From: Rubritepida sp.
GTDB taxonomy: Bacteria > Pseudomonadota > Alphaproteobacteria > Acetobacterales > Acetobacteraceae
Direction of reading: 5' to 3'
Assembly: GCA_028291485.1 (NCBI GenBank)
Contig: JAQGHZ010000333.1
Coordinates: forward strand, 1-12,430
DNA length: 12,430 nucleotides
Position numbers and translations under genes: made by a program. Positions 1 through 7,435 of this stretch are shown piece after piece; position 1 is the first letter of the stretch; every line of letters begins with the position of its first letter. The notes under the pieces were generated by a model. It did no database searches. It worked only from the letters and a program-made list of their open reading frames with translations, and was not told the origin of the DNA.

Positions 1-1
1 C

Positions 2-616
2 ATGAGGCGGCCGACGTCAGGCACTTCCATCCGCCCGTGCAGGGAAGGCCCGCGCGGCGGCCTAGTCTGGATCGGCAACTGGGGCGATGGCGAGCGCAGC
101 GAGGAGATCGAATCCCTGCTGCTGCGCCCGGCGCGCGATGCCGGCCTCGCGCTCGACATCCACGGCGTGCGCTATCCGGAGGAGGCGCTGGCGAAGCTCG
201 CGGAATACGGCGCGCGCTTCCGCGGCTGGCTGCCCAATGCCGGCGCGCCCGCGGTCTTCGCTCGGCATCTTGCGACGGTCCACGTGCCGCGCCGCTTTTA
301 CGTGACGATGCTGCCAGGCATACCCACCATCCGCGTCTTCGAGGCGCTGGCCTGCGGCATCCCGCTGGTCTCCGCGCCCTGGCAGGACAGCGAGAACCTG
401 TTCCGCCCCGGCGAGGATTTCCTGACCGCGACGGATGGCGCGGAGATGACGCGGCACCTCCGGGCGCTCCGGCAGGATGCGGATCTACGCGCGGAACTTG
501 CCGCCCGTGGCCTCGCCACGATCCGCGCGCGCCACAGCTGCGCCCACCGCATGCGCGAGCTGCTCGCCATCCTGGCCGAGCTGCGCCCCCAGCCGATGAT
601 GGAGAACGCCGCATGA
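2..616 (+). CDS. CgeB-like glycosyltransferase, C-terminal part, apparent frameshift near its start
   Basis: This is the C-terminal half of a GT-B fold glycosyltransferase of the CgeB/glycosyl transferases group 1 type; such enzymes transfer a sugar from a nucleotide-sugar donor in the cytosol. Visible landmarks are LVWIGNWGDGERSEE (residues 21-35), VHVPRR (93-98), PGIPTIRVFEALACGIPLVS (105-124) and the closing TIRARHSCAHR helix. RVFEALACGIP is the family's donor-binding segment. The gene runs off the left edge. The ATG at position 2 is not a credible start: reading frame 1 over bases 1-48 gives HEAADVRHFHPPVQGR, which looks like the residues that normally precede LVWIGNWG, whereas the LVWIGNWG part is in frame 2. 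A single extra base in the CCC at 49-51 would explain this, so the gene may be broken or the base may be a sequencing error. Its stop overlaps the next start (ATGA at 613-616). Family call confident; donor and acceptor unknown. Confidence 0.75.
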   Translation: MRRPTSGTSIRPCREGPRGGLVWIGNWGDGERSEEIESLLLRPARDAGLALDIHGVRYPEEALAKLAEYGARFRGWLPNAGAPAVFARHLATVHVPRRFYVTMLPGIPTIRVFEALACGIPLVSAPWQDSENLFRPGEDFLTATDGAEMTRHLRALRQDADLRAELAARGLATIRARHSCAHRMRELLAILAELRPQPMMENAA

Positions 617-1707
617 GGATCGCCTTCTACGGCTCGAGCCTGCTCTCCTCCTACTGGAACGGGGCTGCGACCTATTACCGCGGCATGCTGCGCGACCTCG
701 CCTCGCGCGGCCATGACATCACCTTCTACGAGCCGGATGTCTACGACCGGCAGAAGCATCGCGATATCGAGCCGCCGGAATGGGCCCGCGTCGTCGTGTA
801 CGAGGCCAATGAAACGGCGCTGCGCCAGGTGATGGCACGCGCTGCGGAGGCCGATGTCGTCGTGAAGACGAGCGGCGTCGGCATCTTCGACGACGAGCTC
901 ATCGTCGGCGTCATGCGCGCCGCGCGGCCCGACGCCATCCGGATCTACTGGGACGTCGACGCGCCCGCCACGCTGGCGGAGATCGAAGGGCTGCCGGACC
1001 ATCCGCTGCGCCGCACCCTCCCGATGCTCGACTACGTGCTGACCTATGGCGGCGGGCCGCCGGTCGTCGCGGCCTTCACGGGCCTGGGCGCGCCGCGATG
1101 CGTGCCGGTCTACAACGCGCTCGATCCGGACATCCATCATCCGGTCCCGGCCGAGCGGCGCTTCACGACCGATCTGGGCTTTCTCGCCAACCGCCTGCCG
1201 GATCGCGAGAAGCGGGTCGAGGAGTTCTTCCTGGACGCCGCCTGGCGGCTGCCGGGCCGGCCTTTCATGCTCGGCGGCAATGGCTGGGGCGACAAGCACC
1301 TGCCACCCAACGTGCAGTATCTGGGCCACGTCTATACGCGCGACCACAACGCCTTCAACTGCTCGGCGCTGGCGGTGCTGAACATCGCGCGCGATAGCAT
1401 GGCCGCCAACGGCTGGTCGCCCGCCACGCGCGTCTTCGAGGCCTGCGGGGCCGGCGTCTGCCTCATCACCGACGCCTGGACTGGCCTCGAGATGTTCCTC
1501 AGGGAGGGCGAGGAGGTGCTGGTTGCGCGGGACGGGAAGGACGTGGCGGAACTCCTCGCGGCACTGACGCCCATGCGCGCCCGCGCGATCGGCGAGGCGG
1601 GGCGCCGGCGCATCCTGGCCGGGCACACCTATGCGATCCGCGGTGCCGAGGTGGATGCACTGCTGCGCCGCCACGCGGCACTGGCCACCGCCGGGCGCGC
1701 CGCATGA
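613..1707 (+). CDS. CgeB-like glycosyltransferase (second of three)
   Basis: A complete 364-residue GT-B glycosyltransferase of the CgeB type, probably cytosolic (no signal peptide or membrane segment). The N-terminal Rossmann half starts MRIAFYGSSLLSSYWNGAAT and carries YWDVDAPATL at 112-121. The C-terminal half has GWSPATRVFEACGAG (267-281), then GLEMFLREGEE (291-301), the usual donor-binding region. The ATG at 613 was chosen because it overlaps the previous stop in an ATGA, has GGAG at 601-604 at good spacing, and opens directly into the first beta strand; longer upstream extensions run through the previous gene in the wrong frame. It is clearly paralogous to the next gene, with the D-x-D-x-P motif beginning at residue 114 in both. 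The place in one operon with a UDP-xylose synthase suggests a sugar transferase for a xylose-containing glycan (inference). Substrates cannot be read from sequence. Confidence 0.88.
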   Translation: MRIAFYGSSLLSSYWNGAATYYRGMLRDLASRGHDITFYEPDVYDRQKHRDIEPPEWARVVVYEANETALRQVMARAAEADVVVKTSGVGIFDDELIVGVMRAARPDAIRIYWDVDAPATLAEIEGLPDHPLRRTLPMLDYVLTYGGGPPVVAAFTGLGAPRCVPVYNALDPDIHHPVPAERRFTTDLGFLANRLPDREKRVEEFFLDAAWRLPGRPFMLGGNGWGDKHLPPNVQYLGHVYTRDHNAFNCSALAVLNIARDSMAANGWSPATRVFEACGAGVCLITDAWTGLEMFLREGEEVLVARDGKDVAELLAALTPMRARAIGEAGRRRILAGHTYAIRGAEVDALLRRHAALATAGRAA

Positions 1708-2824
1708 GGGAGGCGCTCGACATCGCCGTGCTGGGCCTCAGCCTCTCCTCCTCCTGGGGCAATGGCCATGCGACGACCTACCGGGCGCTGCTGCGCGCGG
1801 TGGCCGCGCTCGGACACCGCGTCACCTTCCTGGAGCGGGACGTGCCCTGGTATGCGGCGCACCGGGATCTGCCGGCGCCGGAGTTCTGCCGGCTGGAACT
1901 CTACGACGGTCTGGCAGACCTGCGCCGCTGGTCCCGGACCATCGCCGAGGCCGATGCCGTCATCGTCGGCTCCTACGTGCCGGAAGGCGCGGCGGTCGGC
2001 CGCCTCGTGCAGGAGACCGCGCGAGGCATCACCGCCTTCTACGACATCGACACGCCCGTCACCCTGGCGAAGCTGGAGGCGGGCGAGCACGACTATCTCT
2101 CGCCCGAGCTCATCCCCGGCTACGATCTCTACCTCTCCTTTACGGGCGGACCGACCCTCGAAGTGCTGATGCAGCACTACGGCTCGCCTGCGGCGCGCGC
2201 GCTCTACTGCTCGGTGGATGCGGAGGCCTATCGCCCTCGCGACGTCGATCGGCGCTGGGACCTGAGCTACCTCGGCACCTATAGTCCAGATCGCCAGCCG
2301 ATGCTGGAACAGCTGTTGCTGGAGCCAGCCCGCCGCGCGCCTCATCTGCGCTTCGTCGTGGCAGGACCGCAATACTCGTCCGACATCGTCTGGCCGGCCA
2401 ATGTCGAGCGCCTGGAGCATGTGCCGCCCTCGGACCATCCCGCCTTCTACAGCGCCAGCCGCTACACCTTGAACGTGACGCGCGCCGACATGGTGAAGGC
2501 CGGCTTCAGCCCGAGCGTTCGGCTCTTCGAGGCGGCGGCCTGCGGCACGCCCGTCATCTCGGACATCTGGCGCGGCATCGAAACGGTGTTGCGGCCGGCG
2601 GGCGAGATCGTCCTGGCGGAGGATGCGGAAACGGTGCTCGCCACCCTTTGCGATTCCTCGGTCGAGCGCCGCGATCAGATCGCCCGGGCGGCGCGTGCCC
2701 GGATTCTCGCGGAGCACACGGCCGACCACCGCGCCGTGCAACTCATGAGGTATCTGCAGGACACGCGCCTGCGAAGCGCGCCCGCAACCTCCTTTCGCGA
2801 GCCGGAACTCCAGAGGGAACTACC

Positions 2825-2828
<4 letters not shown>
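1704..2828 (+). CDS. CgeB-like glycosyltransferase (third of three)
   Basis: A complete 374-residue GT-B glycosyltransferase, homologous along its length to the preceding gene. Landmarks: LDIAVLGLSLSSSWGNGHAT at 5-24, FYDIDTPVTLAKLE at 112-125, LSFTGGPTLEVL at 144-155, a VVAGPQY strand near 218-224, and the donor-site segment FSPSVRLFEAAACGTPVIS at 268-286 followed by GIETVLRPAGE. The start overlaps the previous stop as ATGA (1704-1707). No strong ribosome site precedes it, so it is probably translated by coupling. Its own stop overlaps the following ATG in the same way. About 30 C-terminal residues (from roughly residue 345) run past the fold and look unstructured. Differences from its neighbour inside otherwise shared motifs (DIDTP against DVDAP, ACGTP against GAGVC) suggest different donors or acceptors. 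Family confident, specificity unknown. Confidence 0.88.
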
Positions 2829-3838
<1,010 letters not shown>

Positions 3839-3867
3839 AACGTCGCGCGGTATTCCGCAGCTTTGCT

Positions 3868-3874
3868 GGGAGGA
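3868..3874 (+). promoter_or_regulatory. Strong Shine-Dalgarno selecting a TTG start
   Basis: GGGAGGA lies six bases before a TTG codon at 3881. The first in-frame ATG (3893) is 18 bases from this site and the upstream TTG at 3863 precedes it, so the site picks 3881 as the start of the Nudix gene. Seen directly; the choice of start is inference. Confidence 0.6.
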
Positions 3875-3880
3875 CCTCGC

Positions 3881-4444
3881 TTGGCCGAGATCATGTCCAC
3901 CGAGGTCGTCTACAGCCGTTGGGCCAGGATGATCCTCGCCACGATCCGCCTGCCCGACGGGCAGTCGACGAAGCGCGATATCGAGGATCACGGCGAGGCG
4001 GCCATGGTCCTGCCCTACGACCCCGTGCGACGGCTGGCGCTGGTGATCCGTCAGTTCCGCACGCCGCCCTGCTTCGTCGGAACCGACGGCATGATCCTCG
4101 AAGCGGCGGCCGGGCGGCTGGAAGGCGAGGATGCCGAGACGTGCGCGCGGCGCGAAGCCATGGAGGAGGTCGGAGTTCGCTTATCCGAGCTGGAGCCCGT
4201 CGCACGGGCCTGGACCATGCCCGCCCTTTCGACGGAGCGCGTCGCGCTCTTCCTCGCGCCCTATTCCAAGGCCGATCGCGTCGCGAATGGCGGAGGTCTC
4301 TCCGAGGAGCACGAGGAGATCACCGTGATGGAGATGCCGCTCGCCGGGCTGGCCGCCATGGCGGATGCGGGCGAGCTGACGGACCTCAAGCTCCTGCTGC
4401 TGGTGCAGACGCTGCGGCTGCGACGGCCCGACTGCTTCGGGTAG
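3881..4444 (+). CDS. Nudix hydrolase (NudK/ADP-sugar pyrophosphatase-like)
   Basis: Nudix enzymes cleave nucleoside diphosphates linked to another moiety. The arrangement here, with an N-terminal beta domain (DIEDHGEAAMVLPYD) and an E-A-A-A-G-R-L box entry, resembles NudK and ADP-ribose/sugar pyrophosphatases. With the TTG start at 3881 the protein has 187 residues, close to the family length. The Nudix box starts at GRLEGED (about residue 78) and ends with the metal-binding helix RREAMEEVGV (about 91-100). Spacing between the first Gly and the RE pair is slightly unlike the textbook box, as in NudK relatives. It follows the decarboxylase by 42 bases and probably ends the same transcript, so it may hydrolyse a nucleotide sugar or a by-product of the pathway (inference). 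Substrate cannot be fixed from sequence; ADP-ribose, GDP-mannose or UDP-sugars are all possible. Confidence 0.85.
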   Translation: MAEIMSTEVVYSRWARMILATIRLPDGQSTKRDIEDHGEAAMVLPYDPVRRLALVIRQFRTPPCFVGTDGMILEAAAGRLEGEDAETCARREAMEEVGVRLSELEPVARAWTMPALSTERVALFLAPYSKADRVANGGGLSEEHEEITVMEMPLAGLAAMADAGELTDLKLLLLVQTLRLRRPDCFG

Positions 4445-4598
4445 GAAGTGGGCGCACGGGTGTCGGCGCCGAGACGCGGCTGCCCGGGCCAGGGATGTTC
4501 GGCTGAAAGGAAGCGGAAGCCAGCAACTGGCCGAGCCTTTTCCGGTTGGAATCGAGGGATCGGGGAAGCCACCCCGCCTCCCTTCAGGAGCGAAATCC

Positions 4599-4916
4599 GT
4601 GACTCGATCCGGCATGATGCGGCTTCTTGGCGCGACCTTGGTCGGCGCCTTCGCGCTGGCCGCCGACCTCCGCGCCCAGACGCCGTCCAACCCGCCCTCC
4701 AACCCGCCGTCCCGCCCGGGCAGCCTGCCTCAGGGCCCCTCGGCCACCGTTCCGAACACGCAGAGCGGGACCGGCGCCGGCCCGAGTGCTCCCCTTCCGG
4801 AAGCCGCCGCTCCCGCCACCGGCCCTCGCGCCAGGTCATCGGCGAGCGGAGAGCCTGTCCGCGAACCGGCGACGCCGGAGTCGACACCGGGCTCGGGGAC
4901 GAGATCGCCGCGATAG
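4599..4916 (+). CDS. Small exported Pro/Ser-rich protein, function unknown
   Basis: A 105-residue ORF with a good signal peptide: MTRSGMMRLLGATLVGAFAL followed by a likely signal peptidase I site after LRA, leaving a mature protein beginning QTPSNPP. The mature part is low-complexity, rich in Pro, Ser, Ala and Gly, with a short tandem repeat SNPPSNPPS, and has no predicted fold or cysteines. The GTG at 4599 is preceded by AGGAG (4586-4590) at eight-base spacing, which supports translation from here; an internal ATG pair at 4614/4617 is an alternative. It is not recognised as a member of a named family. Such small secreted disordered proteins are common in Acetobacteraceae, but because low-complexity GC-rich DNA easily stays open, the call is moderate. 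The 154 bases before it (4445-4598) hold no recognisable gene. Confidence 0.5.
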   Translation: MTRSGMMRLLGATLVGAFALAADLRAQTPSNPPSNPPSRPGSLPQGPSATVPNTQSGTGAGPSAPLPEAAAPATGPRARSSASGEPVREPATPESTPGSGTRSPR

Positions 4917-5024
4917 TCGGACTGATCGCCAGCCAGGTGGAGTCGCGGCTCCCTGTCGCCAGGTTCCGGGTTCATCGACCCAGGGCTGACGACGCGCCAT
5001 CGGGATCGTCCGGCGCGGATCCTC

Positions 5025-5045
5025 GGCAGCCGGCAAACGGCTGCC
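5025..5045 (+). other. Perfect 8-bp inverted repeat with 5-base loop
   Basis: GGCAGCCG and CGGCTGCC flank GCAAA. The hairpin sits about 50 bases before the permease start, after the small exported protein gene. No T-run follows, so it is not a standard intrinsic terminator; it could be a leader hairpin or a Rho-associated structure. The rest of 4917-5094 shows no recognisable element. Confidence 0.45.
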
Positions 5046-5094
5046 CGATCCACGACCGCCGATTCCGCGTTGCTCCTGCATTCCACATGGTCGG

Positions 5095-7026
5095 ATGTCG
5101 ATGAGCCTCGCCAGAATCGTTCTGGGCCGACGCCTTGCAAACCGGGAGGGCGAGGAGCGCAAGATCGGCGCCTTCGAGGGCGTGCCGGCCATGGGTCTGG
5201 ATGGGCTGGGCTCCTCCTCCTACGGGCCGGAAGCCGCCCTGGCGATCCTGGCGGTTTCCGGTGCGGCTGGGCTCGCGGCGCTCGGCCCGGTCATGGCGGC
5301 CATCGTCGTCCTCCTTCTCGTCCTGTACCTGTCGTACCGACAGACGATCGCGGCCTATCCGACGAATGGCGGCGCCTACACGGTCGCGCGCGAGAATCTC
5401 GGGACCGGCGCGAGCCTGCTGGCGGCTGCCGCCCTGATGATCGACTACGTCCTGAACGTGGCCGTCGGCATCTCGGCGGGCGTGGGGGCGCTTACATCGG
5501 CGCTACCGTCACTGCACGCCCATACGCTGCCTCTCTGCCTCGGGATCCTCGTGCTCCTGACCATCATCAACCTTCGGGGGACGCTCGATGCGGGCAGGGT
5601 CTTTGCCCTGCCCACCTATCTTTTCCTGAGCAGCTTCGCGGTGCTGCTGGGCATGGGCCTCGTCGGGGTTCTGGAGAGCGGCAGCCCCGAACCCGTCATC
5701 GCGCCACCGCCCTTGCGCCCTGCCACGGAGCCGCTCGGCTGGTGGCTTGTCCTGCACGCATTCGCGAGCGGCTGCACCGCCATGACCGGCGTGGAGGCCG
5801 TCGGCAACGGCATGGGAGCCTTCCGCGATCCGCCCGTGAAGTACGGCCGCAGAACCCTGCTTGCGATCTGCGCGTCGCTGGGGCTGCTTCTGATTGGAAT
5901 CGCGATCCTCGCCACAGCCTACGGCATTGGCGCCATGGATCAGACGCGGGAGGGATACCAGAGCGTTCTCTCCCAACTCGCGGCGGCCGTGACCGGCCAC
6001 AACTGGCTCTACTACACCGCGATCGGAAGCCTGCTCTGCGTCCTGGCGCTGTCGGCGGATACGAGCTTCACGGCTTTTCCCAGGCTGTGCCGCTCGATCG
6101 CCGAAGACGGCTTCCTGCCGCGCGCCTTCGCCGTGTCGGGGCGCCGTCTCGTCTTCTCCGTCGGCATCCTCTATCTCGCCGCCGTGGCGGGGCTCCTGCT
6201 CGTGCTGTTCGGGGGCATCACCGAGAAGCTGATCCCGCTCTTCGCGATCGGCGCTTTCCTCACCTTCACGCTCAGTCAGCTCGGGATGGTGGTACATTGG
6301 CTCAGTCGGGGCCGGGCGGATGGCGAGAGGCGGGCCGCCGCCAGAATGCCTCTCGTCATCAATGCGGCCGGGGCTGCGACCACCGGCCTCGCGCTGGTCA
6401 TCATCCTCGCCGCGAAGTTCACCGAAGGTGCCTGGATCACGATCGTGGCAGTGCCCGTCACGATCGGAGCGCTGATGCTCGTGCGGCGCTATTACGACCG
6501 GATCGAAGCTCAGCAGGCGCCGACCGGACCGCTCCGGCTGACGGCACCCAATCCGCCGGTGGTGATCGTCGCGACCGCCGGCCGCAGCCGCCTGTCCGAT
6601 GAGGCGCTACGCTTCGCGCTGGACCTCTCGCCGGATGTCGTGGCCGTGCATCTCACCGCGTTGGAAGGCGAGCATAACGAGGCGAAGGCTGCCGCATTGC
6701 GTGACACCTGGCGGAGCGATGTCGAGGAGCCGGCCGAGGCGGCAGGGCTGCGACCGCCGCGCCTTGTTGTCCTACCGGCGGCCTATCGCCGCGCCGAAGG
6801 TCCGCTGCTGAAGCTGGCGGAGGAGATCAGGTCCAAGACGTCCGGCCGCCGCATCGCCATTCTGCTTCCGGAGCTGATCAAGCGGCATTGGTACCAGCAT
6901 CTGCTCCACACGCATCGTGCGCGGCAGCTTCGCGCCCGGCTCGTCGCTCGGGGGGATCCAGATCTGGTTGTTGTCACCATTCCTTGGTCCGTGGAGGTGT
7001 CGGAGCCGTCAGGGAAGCTCCAGTGA
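5095..7026 (+). CDS. KimA-like APC-superfamily potassium/cation permease
   Basis: A 643-residue inner-membrane protein matching the potassium importer KimA (YdaO of Bacillus) in order and detail. It has about twelve hydrophobic segments between residues 30 and 465. Diagnostic stretches are MGLDGLGSSSYGPE (33-46), SYRQTIAAYPTNGGAYTVAR (80-99), MIDYVLNVAVGISAG (115-129), GCTAMTGVEAVGNGMGAF (226-243) and FGGITEKLIPLFAIG (372-386). D36, Y43 and D117 correspond to positions I recall as ion-site residues in KimA; E234 is a further acidic candidate. The cytosolic tail from about 485 (PPVVIVATAGRSRLSDEAL) to the end has the alpha/beta USP-like form that in Bacillus binds c-di-AMP, and keeps the late HWYQHLLHTHRARQLRARL segment. 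ATG 5095 is used; ATG 5101 is equally possible, and neither has a clear ribosome site. Family confident; potassium specificity is inferred. Generic amino-acid permease is the fallback. Confidence 0.88.
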   Translation: MSMSLARIVLGRRLANREGEERKIGAFEGVPAMGLDGLGSSSYGPEAALAILAVSGAAGLAALGPVMAAIVVLLLVLYLSYRQTIAAYPTNGGAYTVARENLGTGASLLAAAALMIDYVLNVAVGISAGVGALTSALPSLHAHTLPLCLGILVLLTIINLRGTLDAGRVFALPTYLFLSSFAVLLGMGLVGVLESGSPEPVIAPPPLRPATEPLGWWLVLHAFASGCTAMTGVEAVGNGMGAFRDPPVKYGRRTLLAICASLGLLLIGIAILATAYGIGAMDQTREGYQSVLSQLAAAVTGHNWLYYTAIGSLLCVLALSADTSFTAFPRLCRSIAEDGFLPRAFAVSGRRLVFSVGILYLAAVAGLLLVLFGGITEKLIPLFAIGAFLTFTLSQLGMVVHWLSRGRADGERRAAARMPLVINAAGAATTGLALVIILAAKFTEGAWITIVAVPVTIGALMLVRRYYDRIEAQQAPTGPLRLTAPNPPVVIVATAGRSRLSDEALRFALDLSPDVVAVHLTALEGEHNEAKAAALRDTWRSDVEEPAEAAGLRPPRLVVLPAAYRRAEGPLLKLAEEIRSKTSGRRIAILLPELIKRHWYQHLLHTHRARQLRARLVARGDPDLVVVTIPWSVEVSEPSGKLQ

Positions 7027-7196
7027 ACGAAATACCCTTGAAACAGCACAGCACCTCGACGAGGCGGCGTGAGCGAAAGGGGAACCCTTGTTTCGAAGGC
7101 TGAGTCGGATGACCTCTACGGTCTGTTGGGCGAGCCCAAAGAGGGAGCGGCTGATGTCGCATCCGATGGGCTATAAGGACGAAGACCCGGAAGCCG
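7027..7196. other. Intergenic stretch without a recognisable gene
   Basis: This is the first part of a 409-base gap between the permease and the EF-G-like gene. No terminator with a T-run is visible after the permease stop. Some of the right side may be eroded IS5 sequence continuous with the transposase stub that follows, but I cannot place a boundary. Confidence 0.4.
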
Positions 7197-7313
7197 ATGA
7201 ACTGGTTCCGCCGCCTCGCCATCCGCTATGAGCGTAGGCTCGATGTCCACCACGCCTACACCGCATTCGCCTGCTCCTTGATCTGCCTCAACGCACTTCA
7301 GGGCAGGTTTTAG
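7197..7313 (+). pseudogene. IS5-family transposase, 3' stub
   Basis: Thirty-eight codons ending in TAG read MNWFRRLAIRYERRLDVHHA and continue to a C-terminal CLICLNALQ segment. The WFRRLAIRYERR..DIH pattern is the well-known C-terminal end of IS5-group DDE transposases, where it follows the catalytic Glu helix. All catalytic sequence is missing upstream; the in-frame bases before 7197 only weakly resemble transposase. This is therefore an insertion-sequence scar. I did not find its inverted repeat with confidence. Recognised from memory of the family. Confidence 0.7.
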
Positions 7314-7435
7314 AAAGCGCAATAAAGGTGTCTTATAAACTGCTAATAGCGATAATGCCTTCTAACTCTTTCAGTAAGAAGTCTCAGGGACCACTCGGCT
7401 CAGCAGAACCAAAAACCAATCGGGAGGAAAGTCCG
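7314..7435 (+). promoter_or_regulatory. AT-rich leader with possible promoter and strong Shine-Dalgarno of the EF-G-like gene
   Basis: Composition drops sharply to AT-rich from 7311 to about 7360, unlike everything around it. Possible promoter hexamers are TTAGAA (7310-7315) with TATAAA (7334-7339), 18 bases apart, and a second GATAAT at 7351-7356 without a good partner. GGGAGGA at 7422-7428 is a strong ribosome site for the ATG at 7436. The promoter reading is tentative; the ribosome site is clear. Confidence 0.4.

Noticed and set aside
298..1674. Long - strand open frame opposite the glycosyltransferases
   Set aside because: Shadow of GC-rich coding DNA; no family resemblance, and the + strand frames carry clear motifs.
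4917..5094. ydaO-type (c-di-AMP) riboswitch before the KimA-like gene
   Set aside because: No conserved ydaO core could be recognised; only a simple hairpin is present.
7328..7435. N-terminal extension of the EF-G-like protein from GTG 7328
   Set aside because: AT-rich, no ribosome site, and a strong ribosome site favours ATG 7436.
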